Source: Clostridiaceae bacterium
GTDB taxonomy: Bacteria; Bacillota; Clostridia; Acetivibrionales; DUMC01
Assembly: GCA_012512865.1 (NCBI GenBank)
Contig: JAAZDH010000134.1
Coordinates: forward strand, 1-24,281
Length of the DNA stretch: 24,281 bases
Reading direction: 5' to 3'
Shown here: piece after piece, positions 1 to 8,212 of the stretch
Layout of the letters: each line of letters opens with the position of its first letter
Numbering within the stretch: the stretch's first letter is position 1
Notes under the pieces: model-generated
Seen by the model: only the letters and a program-made list of their open reading frames with translations
What the model was told of the DNA's origin: nothing
Database searches by the model: none
Made by a program: the position numbers and the translations under genes

Positions 1-522
1 CTGTATCATTGCCCCGCCGGTGCCTGTAATATCGGACAACAGTTGCTCGAACTTGCTGATTTCCTTGAGCTTTATTACGATCCTCTTTTGGACCACGTAA
101 TATGCTATCTTGCTCGTTTCATTATACCTCTCATACTGGTAACTCGGGTATGTCCTTATGTAATCCGACTGTACATGTTTTTGTTCAATCCCGTATTTCT
201 TCGTAAGATCAATTACCTTTGCAGCAATACTGTCATTCTCGGATTTCGCCTGCTGGAAATTGCTATTCCTCGTTTCAATACCGACAGTGATGTGTACCTC
301 ATCCGGTGCAACCAGTACATCAGCTGAGCCGGTTACGGTTATTGTTCTTTCCGTCCTGCCATTTTCCGCCGGGTCTCCTGTCGCCGCATTAACCGTTGCC
401 GTACTCCCAGGGCTGGGGCGCAGGGTTGCAAACAACAGCAGGAAAACCACGAGTGAAATTGCTGCATACTTCCATAAATCGTTGCTAAACTTCCTTGAAC
501 CGGTATCAATTATAGTTCTCAT
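1..522 (-). CDS. SIMPL-domain (DUF541) secreted protein, 3' end missing
   Basis: The frame is open from an ATG at 522-520 to the left edge (174 codons, no stop), so the C-terminus lies outside the window. A GGGAGG ribosome binding site sits about 7 nt upstream. Residues about 16-35 form a hydrophobic segment (WKYAAISLVVFLLLFATL) after a short basic N-terminus, an uncleaved anchor or signal peptide. After a short linker comes ITVTGSADVLVAPDEVHITV, the hallmark start of SIMPL/DUF541 (YggE-like) domains, followed by the family's usual alternation of strands and a Q-S-D-Y-I-R-T-Y-P segment. SIMPL proteins are envelope proteins whose biochemical function is poorly defined; some are linked to stress tolerance. 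The gene lies downstream of the histidine kinase on the same strand, but a 455-nt gap makes independent transcription likely. Confidence 0.85.
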   Translation of the reverse strand, partial: MRTIIDTGSRKFSNDLWKYAAISLVVFLLLFATLRPSPGSTATVNAATGDPAENGRTERTITVTGSADVLVAPDEVHITVGIETRNSNFQQAKSENDSIAAKVIDLTKKYGIEQKHVQSDYIRTYPSYQYERYNETSKIAYYVVQKRIVIKLKEISKFEQLLSDITGTGGAMIQ

Positions 523-977
523 TTTATCAACCTCCCAAATTAATTTAAAACTTGATATTAAAACTAAAATTTAAATTTAAACGTAAAGCACAATCTGCAA
601 GGTGCAAATATATAAATCTTAAAACTTCAGCATAAAACTTCAGCTTAAAATTTAAACTTAAGCTTTAAAATCCATACTTCCATGATAAATTAAACTTATA
701 AAATAATTCTTAAAAATTGTTAAGAAAGTCTAAAAATTTTGGAAAGAAAGCTTAAATTTTTGGGAGATTGGTATGCCGTTGTTTAGCTTGTTTATCGCTT
801 TCTTTTTATTAATATCAAAATGTACTTTTATACTTTGCCGTTTCAGCTTGGGTCACTGCTATTCAGCTTATTTCAATTCTTTTCATAATTCAAGCTTTGC
901 TACCGTCTTTCTTCCGCCGGGATTCCGTAAATATGAAGCCTTTTCGGAAAGCCAGGTTGGATTCGATTTCCCCGGAA
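523..977. other. AT-rich gene-free region upstream of the SIMPL gene
   Basis: This holds no convincing gene on either strand; the short open frames lack ribosome binding sites and family signatures. It contains the leader of the minus-strand SIMPL gene, including a two-copy 13-bp tandem repeat at 621-646, and several A/T-only runs. I found no clear hairpin-plus-T-run terminator for the histidine kinase that ends at 978. Confidence 0.5.
621..646. repeat. 13-bp tandem repeat, 2 copies
   Basis: AAAACTTCAGCAT (621-633) is followed directly by AAAACTTCAGCTT (634-646). The pair lies about 100 bp upstream of the minus-strand SIMPL start codon, in its presumed leader or promoter region. Only two copies in AT-rich DNA, so chance is possible. 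Confidence 0.5.
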
Positions 978-2432
978 TCAAGGGAATTCCACCGTAAACA
1001 TGCTGCCTTTTCCCAACTCGCTGGATACGGAAACTTTAAACCCATGAAGCTCAATGATCCTTTTCACTATATACAACCCGATGCCGTTTCCGCTTTCCCC
1101 GCTGCGGGACTTGTCAACCCTGTAAAAACAGTCAAATATGCTGTCTATATCTTCCGGGGGGATCCCGCAGCCGTTATCCTCGACCCAGAAACTGCTTTTG
1201 CTGCAGCCAATTTTCACGTAGCCGCTGCCGTCGTCAACCCCGTACTTTATTGAATTATCAACCAGGTTTACGAGGACCTCTTGGAGCATATGCCTGTCTG
1301 CATGTATGATAACGCCGCTTTCGCAATTATTCTGCAGGGTAATGCGTTTTTGCGCCGCCAGGGACCTGAGCGCTTTTATCGTGTGCTCCGCTTCCTCCGA
1401 TAAAACCAGGGGCTCTTTTTTCAGCGGCATTTCTTCAAGGCGCGTCGCTGCCAGGAGGGAAATTACCAGGTTGTTCATCCTATCTATTTCATGGTTGATA
1501 TCCTGCAGGTATTCCATGGAGTATTCCTTATACCCGTCGTCGTACCTGTTGCCGTGTTTGTCGCCGTTCCCGTCGCTGTCCTCTTCTCCCTCCCCGGCAA
1601 TCAATGCCTCAACCAGGGCTTTAATTGCGGCAAGCGGCGTCTTCAGCTCGTGGGATACATCGCTTATAAACCTTTTTCTTCCCGCCTCGATCCTTTTCAA
1701 TTCGCTGCCCATTTTATTAAGTGCGCCGGCAAGCACGCCGATTTCGTCATCCCTTTTTACCTCCACGGCCGCTGCGGCCTCCATGTTACCCTTGTAAATC
1801 TCGTTAACGGCACCGGTTAGCCTTGTTATGGGGTCGGACAGGCGCCTGTCGACTATGAATGACGCTGCCACGACAATTACCGTTACAGTGATTGAAATCG
1901 CGGCGATTACCAGGGTAAAGCGGTTTATATCGTTGTAAATATCCTGTATATACACGGAGATGAGCACAACAGCGCTTACCCGCCCTGATATTGTCACGGG
2001 GTAGGAAAACATTGCCATGCCCTTGTTATCATGGGTGTAATATCCAACTGCCGGCTCCCCATGCTGGATAGTCTTGCGGAACTCGGGATTTGTAAGATGG
2101 GTTCCTGCAAGCTCGTTGCCGCTGTCGAGCAGCACCCTTCCGCTGGCATCGACGAGAAGCACCCTGCCGTTTTTCTGGTCGGCCAGCCCTTCCCCGGTAG
2201 CTATGTAGTTCGTGATCTTTATGCTGTTTTCCGCCATGGATGATAATATGCTGCAGAGGTTCATGTAATAATTCTCGTTCTTCTTCAACTGGCTTGCCTG
2301 GTAAACATATGCCAGGGCAACATCAACGATGGCGACTGCAAGAATGAATATAAGCCCGTATGTCACGGCCAGCTTGTAGGAAAGCTTGTGTTTAGTGCCT
2401 TTCATGTGTTCCAGGTATTTCACGGGTTTCAT
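978..2432 (-). CDS. Membrane sensor histidine kinase (PhoR/BaeS type)
   Basis: A 484-residue kinase that should autophosphorylate in response to an envelope signal and pass the phosphate to the regulator encoded just upstream. Start chosen at 2432 because its ATG overlaps the regulator's TGA (ATGA) and has a GGAAGGAAG ribosome binding site; an in-frame start at 2471 would run deep into that gene. Order: TM1 about 22-45, an extracellular sensor domain, TM2 about 173-194, HAMP (DRRLSDPITRLTGAVNEI), HisKA with H-box DVSHELKTPLAAIKAL (His261), then N-box LVDNSIKYG, G1 DNGCGIP and G2 GNGIGLYIVKRI. All catalytic motifs are present. Odd: a Gly/Asp/Asn-rich insert at about residues 280-304, where the two HisKA helices turn, is not usual for the family. 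The input signal cannot be told from sequence. Confidence 0.92.
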   Translation of the reverse strand: MKPVKYLEHMKGTKHKLSYKLAVTYGLIFILAVAIVDVALAYVYQASQLKKNENYYMNLCSILSSMAENSIKITNYIATGEGLADQKNGRVLLVDASGRVLLDSGNELAGTHLTNPEFRKTIQHGEPAVGYYTHDNKGMAMFSYPVTISGRVSAVVLISVYIQDIYNDINRFTLVIAAISITVTVIVVAASFIVDRRLSDPITRLTGAVNEIYKGNMEAAAAVEVKRDDEIGVLAGALNKMGSELKRIEAGRKRFISDVSHELKTPLAAIKALVEALIAGEGEEDSDGNGDKHGNRYDDGYKEYSMEYLQDINHEIDRMNNLVISLLAATRLEEMPLKKEPLVLSEEAEHTIKALRSLAAQKRITLQNNCESGVIIHADRHMLQEVLVNLVDNSIKYGVDDGSGYVKIGCSKSSFWVEDNGCGIPPEDIDSIFDCFYRVDKSRSGESGNGIGLYIVKRIIELHGFKVSVSSELGKGSMFTVEFP

Positions 2433-3205
2433 GAATTGTCTTCCTTCCGGAAATAATAGCCTACGCCCCATTTAGTCTTTATGTAAGACGGGTTTGACGG
2501 GTCGTCCTCTATTTTTTCACGCAGCCTGCTGATATGGACATCAACCGTTCTAGTATCGCAATCAAGTTCCTGCCACACAAGATCATATATTTTCTCGAGG
2601 GAAAGCACCCTGTTGCTGTTGCGGGCAAGGGTGCACAGGATGTCAAATTCCTTGGCAGTAAGCTCAATTTCTTTTCCATCCTTGTACAGGGTTCTCCTGT
2701 CCAAATCAATTTTAAGCCTGCCGCATGCGAGGATTCCTTCGCCGGTACCGGCTGCACCAGCGGTGGTACCGGCCGCACCGCCGGTGGTACCGGGCGTTCC
2801 GGCGGTGAATGCTCCGGGAGCGGGCTGCCTTGCATGCTCACTTCTTGGACCGATGCGCCGCATTATCGTATGGATTCTTGCCACGAGAACCCTCGTGTGA
2901 AAAGGCTTTGTGATGTAGTCATCGGCGCCAAGCTCCAGTCCCAGCACCATATCCGCATAGTCATCCTTTGCAGTCAGCATTATAACCGGGATATCCGTTT
3001 GCTGCCTTATTTTTTTCAAAAGTGTTATACCATCCATTCCCGGGAGCATGATATCCAGGAGCACGATGTCTATTTTCTCCGATTCCAGGATGTCGAGGGC
3101 CTGGTCCCCGTCAAATGCCGTAAAAACGTTAAAACCTTCTTTCCTAAGGCTTGCCGAAAGCCCCTTTACAAAAAGTCTTTCATCGTCTACAAGAAGCAGG
3201 TTCAT
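2429..3205 (-). CDS. OmpR/PhoB-family response regulator
   Basis: A 258-residue transcription regulator, partner of the kinase it overlaps. Start taken at the ATG at 3205, which begins MNLLLVDDERLF directly at the first receiver strand and has GGAGG 7 nt upstream; a start at 3253 would add 16 residues unlike the family. Receiver: acidic pair Asp7-Asp8, phosphoacceptor Asp51 (LLDIMLPGMDG), Thr78 and Lys100 (ITKPF). C-terminal winged helix: LTAKEFDILCTLARNSNRVLS to RTVDVHISRLREKIEDDP and the YIKTKWGVGYYF hairpin. Odd: the inter-domain linker (about residues 119-157) is expanded with Ala/Gly/Thr/Pro, encoded by GGTACCGG-type reiterations at about 2735-2824. Two 11-bp direct repeats 21 bp apart lie about 70-100 bp upstream, so autoregulation is plausible. 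Confidence 0.93.
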   Translation of the reverse strand: MNLLLVDDERLFVKGLSASLRKEGFNVFTAFDGDQALDILESEKIDIVLLDIMLPGMDGITLLKKIRQQTDIPVIMLTAKDDYADMVLGLELGADDYITKPFHTRVLVARIHTIMRRIGPRSEHARQPAPGAFTAGTPGTTGGAAGTTAGAAGTGEGILACGRLKIDLDRRTLYKDGKEIELTAKEFDILCTLARNSNRVLSLEKIYDLVWQELDCDTRTVDVHISRLREKIEDDPSNPSYIKTKWGVGYYFRKEDNS

Positions 3206-3275
3206 TTTATCCTCCAAAACATGACTATATTGCAATTGCGTTTGCATGTGCATGGCTGCCAGGAATTAAGCATTG

Positions 3276-3307
3276 ATCCTGCAGTAACCGTATCATATCC
3301 TGCAGTA
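3276..3307 (-). promoter_or_regulatory. Candidate regulator-binding direct repeat upstream of the response regulator
   Basis: ATCCTGCAGTA occurs at 3276-3286 and again at 3297-3307, identical and 21 bp apart start to start (about two helical turns). OmpR/PhoB-type regulators bind tandem direct half-sites of roughly this length and spacing, so this may be an autoregulatory operator. Inferred from spacing only. Confidence 0.35.
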
Positions 3308-3943
3308 TCCAACTAATAAGCAACTAAAATAAAGAATTTCTCCTTTTGGCCATTACTATCACCTTTATACAGGAAAATAGAATTATGAGCTTCTGTAAAT
3401 AATTATAGTCTAGTTTTATCGATATTTCAAACGAAACCAGTATTAAGCTAACTGCGATGTTAAAAGTGATTGGGAATACGATATTATGAGAGAGCCAAAC
3501 AAAACTTTCCCCAAAATATGATGAAGAAATGCGGGTTAGAGGGACATTGACAAAAAGATAACATAATTTCACCCCAGGTATAAAATCAAGAATGAAAAGA
3601 GGTGAAACTCCTTCTTCTGTAGTGTATAATTGTTAATTAGAGAGAAAAACAAAAACACTAAAAAATGGGGTTCACCTATTTAAACCATTATTTGTAGGTA
3701 AAACATGGTAATGATAATTAAAATATAATGCAGCGTAAGTAAATTGTTTTTTGATATAAGCTTGTAAATTTTTATTAACTGAATTAATATATTATCTAAA
3801 ATAAAATATATGATGATAGATATATAAAATAAGATAGATGATTGATGATGTGTGATATATGACAGAACATGACAGAAGGCAAAAGATAGGGGATGTTAGG
3901 ATGTTAGTAATGCAGTATACCCGTATAGGAGGCGTGATATGAT
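3308..3943. other. Gene-free region between divergent units; possible mobile-element scar
   Basis: No confident gene. An 82-codon minus-strand frame (3572-3324) is hydrophobic only because of base composition and lacks a ribosome binding site. Around 3480-3560 the plus strand reads SPKYDEEMRVRGTLTKR before a stop, which looks coding-like but is not recognised. A 7-bp inverted repeat AGGTGAA (3600-3606) / TTCACCT (3671-3677) brackets a TATAAT at 3625-3630. Close to the ROK start are short tandem repeats: ATGACAGAAC/ATGACAGAAG (3859-3878) and GATGTTAG twice (3892-3907). Confidence 0.4.
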
Positions 3944-4936
3944 ATGAACCTGGGAACAACCAGAAATGTGCTTGCAGTAGATATTGGCGGTTCAAAGCTG
4001 ATGGCAGGCATTGCAGACGCTGGCGGTAATATATTGTGCAGGGTAAAACAACCTTTAAAGCCAGACATTACAGGAGAACATATTATCAGCATCATTATGG
4101 AAACGGTTGATTTGATAAGGAACCGGAATCCAGGAGCATGGGAAGCTGTCGATTGCGTTGGAATGACTATACCAGGGCTTGCGGATCATGAAAAAGGTAT
4201 ATGGGTATATGCCTGCTTTTCAAAAATAAGAGATTTGCCTATAGCCCGAATCATTTCGTATGAATTAAACATCCCGGTGTTCATTGAAAACGATGTGAAT
4301 GCTTGCGCCCTCGGTGAAAAAATGTATGGAAGCTGCAAAGGTGTAAATGATTTTATCTGGATGACCATAAGCAATGGAGTGGGCGGAGCGCTGGTACTAA
4401 ATGGAGAATTGTACCGGGGAGCTTATTTAAATGCAGGAGAAATAGGACATTTTAACGTTATGGAAGGCGGGTATGAATGCGGGTGCGGAAACAAGGGCTG
4501 CCTGGAAGCTTATGCTGCTGGGCCCGCAATTGTAAGAAGGTACCTTGAGAGGGTGAAACCGGTATTGACTCCTGGTCCAGGGGTGAATGCAGGGATAAAA
4601 CTGCCGGTTTCAGAACCCGGCATAACGGCAGAAAAAATTGCACAGGCGGCAGAAGACGGGGATGAAGTTTCCCGTGAGGTTTTCAATGAAACAGGGTATT
4701 ACCTGGGAAAGGCCCTTTCCTATGCAATAAACCTTGTAAACCCGGAGAAAGTGATACTTGGAGGCGGGGTATCCATGTCCATGCATCTTTTTTACGAGAA
4801 GTTGATAAAAACCATTAATGATATGGTTTTCCTTGAGGCAAATAAAAACATAATAATTGAAAAAACGGCGCTGGGTTACGAAGCAGCCCTTATTGGCGCC
4901 GCAGCAGTTGGAAGAAAGGGGATGGAAAGAATATGA
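3944..4936 (+). CDS. ROK-family sugar kinase (glucokinase/fructokinase-like)
   Basis: A 330-residue cytoplasmic kinase expected to phosphorylate a hexose or amino sugar with ATP. Start at the ATG at 3944, with AGGAGG 11 nt upstream. Visible motifs: phosphate-binding loop AVDIGGSKLMAGI at about residues 11-23, VGMTIPGLAD, catalytic Asp117 in ENDVNACALGE, a GEIGHF segment with His169, and the ROK zinc motif CGCGNKGCLEAYA (Cys179, Cys181, Cys186). The C-terminal PEKVILGGGVS is also typical. All key residues are present and length is normal. Its last codon overlaps the next gene's start (ATGA), so it is translationally coupled to the SIS isomerase. The pairing suggests phosphorylation followed by aldose-ketose or epimer handling of one sugar, but the substrate cannot be read from the sequence. 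Confidence 0.9.
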   Translation: MNLGTTRNVLAVDIGGSKLMAGIADAGGNILCRVKQPLKPDITGEHIISIIMETVDLIRNRNPGAWEAVDCVGMTIPGLADHEKGIWVYACFSKIRDLPIARIISYELNIPVFIENDVNACALGEKMYGSCKGVNDFIWMTISNGVGGALVLNGELYRGAYLNAGEIGHFNVMEGGYECGCGNKGCLEAYAAGPAIVRRYLERVKPVLTPGPGVNAGIKLPVSEPGITAEKIAQAAEDGDEVSREVFNETGYYLGKALSYAINLVNPEKVILGGGVSMSMHLFYEKLIKTINDMVFLEANKNIIIEKTALGYEAALIGAAAVGRKGMERI

Positions 4937-5514
4937 CCGGAGAAAAAATAGTAGAATCCTATATAGCGAAAACCTACATAAATGACATGATTAATATATG
5001 CGGCAAACTTGATATAGAGGAAATAGGCGGCATAATTAAAACACTTGAGGATGCGAGGAACAAGGGAAAGCGTATATTTGTGGCGGGTAACGGGGGAAGT
5101 GCCGCAACGGCGAATCACTTTGCGTGCGACCTTGGGAAAAATGCGGCAAAAGAAGATGAAAGACGATTCAGGATTTTGTCGCTCAGCGTGAACATCGAAG
5201 CTATAACGGCATATGGAAATGACTGCGGATATGAGAATATTTTTAGTGAACAGCTGAAAAACCATTTTGTTAATCCCGGGGAGATAATATTAATCATATC
5301 GGCAAGCGGTAATTCGCCGAACGTCGTAAAGTTGGCGGAATACGCAAAATCAAGAAATGCTAAAATAATTAGCTTAACCGGCTTTAACGGCGGAAAATTA
5401 AAAAAAATGTCTGACCAAAACATCAATGTGCCGGTGGACTCATACGAAAAGATAGAAGATATTCATTTAATGATTACACATATAATTGTATTCTATTTTA
5501 AACATTGCAATTAG
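4933..5514 (+). CDS. SIS-domain phosphosugar isomerase, GmhA-like
   Basis: A 193-residue single SIS-domain protein, coupled to the ROK kinase by a 4-nt ATGA overlap. The pattern KRIFVAGNGGSAATANHFACDLGKN at about residues 45-69 closely follows the phosphate-binding segment of sedoheptulose-7-phosphate isomerases (GNGGSAADAxHFA). LIISASGNSPNVVKLAEYA further on is the second SIS signature (S-x-S-G-x-S). Length matches GmhA-type proteins. The true reaction may be phosphoheptose isomerisation or, given the kinase partner, isomerisation or sensing of another phosphosugar. No heptose biosynthesis genes are nearby, so GmhA itself is not claimed. Confidence 0.85.
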   Translation: MTGEKIVESYIAKTYINDMINICGKLDIEEIGGIIKTLEDARNKGKRIFVAGNGGSAATANHFACDLGKNAAKEDERRFRILSLSVNIEAITAYGNDCGYENIFSEQLKNHFVNPGEIILIISASGNSPNVVKLAEYAKSRNAKIISLTGFNGGKLKKMSDQNINVPVDSYEKIEDIHLMITHIIVFYFKHCN

Positions 5515-5534
5515 CTAACATATTATTTTTATTT

Positions 5535-5690
5535 TTATAAATTACCGTATCCCGTATCGCCACCGGAAGGGTTTTCCTTCACGCTTGCAGCGGCTTCCGC
5601 TATTGTGGTTATATAGGGCACTTTATATCAGTTACATCCACTGCAGCTTTTTACGTATTGCTTCAGCTTGTACACCTGTTTCTTTTTTTA
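5535..5690 (-). pseudogene. Degenerate C-terminal tail resembling carbamoyl-phosphate synthase large subunit
   Basis: On the minus strand, ending at a TAA at 5537-5535, one frame reads YKVPYITTIAEAAASVKEN. This resembles the very end of CarB, where an IRR-x-A-x-x-Y-x-V-P-Y-x-T-T-x segment closes the MGS-like domain. Immediately upstream but in other frames are AEAIRKK and KAAVD, the pieces expected before it, so at least two frameshifts separate them. Nothing earlier in CarB was found. The identification is from remembered motif similarity, not alignment, and could be wrong for so short a stretch. Two small hairpins (GAAGG/CCTTC at 5577-5581 and AGCGG/CCGCT near 5590) lie inside. Confidence 0.4.
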
Positions 5691-5740
5691 CAAAAAAGAG
5701 TAATATGAAAAATGCTTATTTCTGCATTTGTATATTAACT

Positions 5741-5804
5741 ACTGCAATATTATTATTCATACTGCAATATTATTATTTACAATTATGACTTTCTCAATTA
5801 TAAT
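5741..5804 (+). promoter_or_regulatory. Promoter of the GH3 unit with 20-bp tandem repeat
   Basis: TTTACA (5776-5781), a 17-bp spacer and a perfect TATAAT (5799-5804) form a good sigma-A promoter facing the GH3 gene. A 20-bp unit beginning ACTGCAATATTATTATT is present twice in tandem, 5741-5760 and 5761-5780, the second copy running into the -35 box. The same 22 bp (5761-5782) recurs at 13714-13735 upstream of the permease unit, with the same promoter geometry. The leader from here to the GH3 start is about 170 nt and AT-rich. Confidence 0.6.
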
Positions 5805-5977
5805 TTAGCTATATTCCAATAAATAATAAATAATAAATGTATTTTTCTTGATAATGCCAACCACTTAATTAACAATACCGAATAATATCTAGCACCATAA
5901 TTATGCAATAAAGCTTGCAAAAAATGTGGTGGCTCAAATAAATGATATAACTTAGATTTTTTAGGGAGGATTGAAAA

Positions 5978-8053
5978 ATGTGCAATTCAAACTTTGATTT
6001 AAACAAGGTAGAGGCTGAAGCTATGGCACTGCTTGAGAAAATGACAGCTGAGGAACGGTTTGATCTTGTTGCGAGCGGTGATCCAGATATGCCGGGAGCC
6101 AGCAACACAATCATGGCAATAAAGCGGCTAGGGATACCTGAAATTAACCTGGCTGATGCAACCGGGGGTATTAGTGTCAATTTCAGGACAGCATTCGGAA
6201 ACACAAAGGAACCGACTGCCTTTCCATGTCCCATGCTGCTTGCCGCAACATGGAATACGGAGCTGAGCCGTGCGTATGCCAGGGCTGTGGGCGAAGAATG
6301 CAGGGCATGCGGGATACATTTCCTGCTCGGACCCGGGATCAATATTTACCGGTCATCTGCAAATGGCAGGAATTTTGAATACATGGGCGAAGACCCTTAC
6401 TTGACGGCTTCTATGGCGTCGAGTTATGTTGAAAGCATGCAGTCAACAGGGGTTGCCGCATGTGCAAAACATTTTATATGCAATAATGAGGAATATAAAC
6501 GCAGGGGGTGCAATGTTATTGTCGATGAAAGAACATTGCACGAGATTTATCTGCCTGGTTTCAAGGCAGCAGTTGATGCAGGCGTATTGGGGATAATGAC
6601 AGCCTATAATCAATTAAACGGGGAGTGGTGCGGCCAGAGCTATTATGTAGTGACAGAGCTGTTGAAGGAAGAACTTGGCTTTAAATGGCTTTGCATGACA
6701 GATTGGACTGCTACATGGGACGGTGAAAAAGTCGCAAAATCGGGAACAGACTTGGAGAAACCGTTTGGCCAGGCATTGAAAAAGTCAAAAGAAAAGCTTT
6801 TAGGTACTCCTTATATAGACAGGATGGCATTTAACATATTAAAAACTTGCATTGCAGCCGGATTTTATAAAAAAGACTTCAAGAAACCCGAGCTTTACGA
6901 ATTGTTTGAGGAGCACGAGCGAATAGCTAAAAAGGTAAATGACGAAGGGATCGTGTTGCTTAAGAATGACGGCATATTGCCGCTAAGCATCTCCGAATCG
7001 GACTGCAGAATCCTTGTATCCGGCAACTGTGCAAGGAGATTGGAGCTGTCGGGAGGCGGATCTGCCCAGGTAAAGGGATACAACTTGGTTACATATCTGG
7101 ATTCATTTATTGAAGAATTCGGCGAAGAAACCGTTGTTTATGCTGAAAATCCCACGGACGAGCAAATTCGTTCAGCGGATTGCATTTTCCTTTTCTGCGG
7201 TTTTGCACAGGATTACCGGGATAAATTCTATGAAGGAGAGAGCAGGGCACGGCCATTTGACCTTCCTGACGATGATTTGATTACCCGCTGCACAATGCTT
7301 AATCCGGCTACGGTAGTTTGTGTGGTTGCAGGCGGCGGTGTCCGTATGGATTGGGCGGGGAAAGCTGCTGCAATCATACAGGCTTTTTATGGCGGGCAAA
7401 CAGGCCCCAAATCCATGGTTGATATTATAACAGGCAGGGTGAACCCTTCAGGAAAGCTGCCTTTCACCATAGAATGCAAATTTGAGGATTCTCCCGCATA
7501 TGGTTACGACAAGATAGAGCCTAACTGGGATACCCCGCATTATGATATACCTGAAATCAAAAGAGATACCTTTTTCTGCAAGGAAGAGGACGGTTCATGC
7601 TATACATATGACCTGGAATACAAGGAAGGAGTATTTGTCGGGTACCGGTGGTACGAATCAAAGCAAATTAAAACAAGATTCCCGTTTGGCCATGGTTTGT
7701 CATATACCTCGTTTGCATACGAAAACCTTATCATAAAAAAAGAAAATGATATGGTTTATGTATCATTCTGCGTAAAGAACGTGGGACACCGCGAAGGAGC
7801 GGAAATAGCCCAGGTGTATGTACAGGATGTTGAAAGCTCGGTCCCGCGTCCCATTAAGGAGCTGAAGGGATTCGTCAAGCTGATGCTGCAACCCGGTGAG
7901 TCAAAGAAAGTGGAAATCAAACTTGACCGGTCTGCATTTTCTTACTGGGATCCGGCGGTAAAAGCCTGGACACTGGAGCCGGGAGAATTTGTTATCCATG
8001 TGGGAGCATCTTCCAGTGATATCAGGCTAAAGGGGAACATATACTTTTTGTAA
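5978..8053 (+). CDS. Glycoside hydrolase family 3, cytoplasmic beta-glycosidase
   Basis: A 691-residue exo-acting glycosidase that would release sugars from imported oligosaccharides. The start ATG follows AGGGAGGA by 7 nt. No signal peptide, so intracellular. The N-terminal TIM barrel (about 15-300) has the GH3 substrate-binding KHFICNNEE (Lys164-His165) and the nucleophile Asp242 in LCMTDWTATWDG. The alpha/beta sandwich domain follows (IVLLKNDGILPL, then GGGSAQVKG), and the C-terminal fibronectin III-like domain begins near YRWYESKQIKTRFPFGHGLSYT and ends with the LKPGE-type strand (LQPGESKKVEI). Typical length and order for GH3 beta-glucosidase/xylosidase enzymes; specificity cannot be assigned. 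It has its own promoter and is followed 159 nt later by the beta-helix gene. Confidence 0.93.
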   Translation: MCNSNFDLNKVEAEAMALLEKMTAEERFDLVASGDPDMPGASNTIMAIKRLGIPEINLADATGGISVNFRTAFGNTKEPTAFPCPMLLAATWNTELSRAYARAVGEECRACGIHFLLGPGINIYRSSANGRNFEYMGEDPYLTASMASSYVESMQSTGVAACAKHFICNNEEYKRRGCNVIVDERTLHEIYLPGFKAAVDAGVLGIMTAYNQLNGEWCGQSYYVVTELLKEELGFKWLCMTDWTATWDGEKVAKSGTDLEKPFGQALKKSKEKLLGTPYIDRMAFNILKTCIAAGFYKKDFKKPELYELFEEHERIAKKVNDEGIVLLKNDGILPLSISESDCRILVSGNCARRLELSGGGSAQVKGYNLVTYLDSFIEEFGEETVVYAENPTDEQIRSADCIFLFCGFAQDYRDKFYEGESRARPFDLPDDDLITRCTMLNPATVVCVVAGGGVRMDWAGKAAAIIQAFYGGQTGPKSMVDIITGRVNPSGKLPFTIECKFEDSPAYGYDKIEPNWDTPHYDIPEIKRDTFFCKEEDGSCYTYDLEYKEGVFVGYRWYESKQIKTRFPFGHGLSYTSFAYENLIIKKENDMVYVSFCVKNVGHREGAEIAQVYVQDVESSVPRPIKELKGFVKLMLQPGESKKVEIKLDRSAFSYWDPAVKAWTLEPGEFVIHVGASSSDIRLKGNIYFL

Positions 8054-8102
8054 CCTTTAGTCAGGACAGTTCTTGGTAAGTGAATAATATCCAAATAAGC
8101 AA

Positions 8103-8180
8103 GCAATAAACGAGCAATAAACGAGCAATAAACAAGCAGTAAGCAAGCAACAAGTTGGCAAACAAACAAGCAACAAGCAA
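8103..8180. repeat. 11-bp degenerate tandem array, 7 units
   Basis: Units of GCAATAAACGA and variants begin at 8103, 8114, 8125, 8136, 8147, 8158 (12 bp) and 8170. The array ends 33 bp before the beta-helix start codon, just upstream of its GGGAGGAGG ribosome binding site, so it lies in the transcribed leader if the gene is read through from GH3. Confidence 0.8.
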
Positions 8181-8212
8181 GTGATGCTAAAGAATGGGAG
8201 GAGGAATTTGTA

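Noticed and set aside
260..574. Plus-strand frame across the left-edge gene
   Set aside because: The minus-strand reading gives a SIMPL domain with a signal segment and good ribosome binding site, so the plus frame is a shadow.
2534..3316. 260-codon plus-strand frame antisense to the response regulator
   Set aside because: It mirrors a clearly real gene with complete receiver and winged-helix motifs; the frame is a by-product of that gene's codon usage.
3324..3572. 82-codon minus-strand frame encoding a hydrophobic peptide
   Set aside because: No ribosome binding site, GTG start, AT-driven composition and no recognisable family; hydrophobicity is expected from the base composition.
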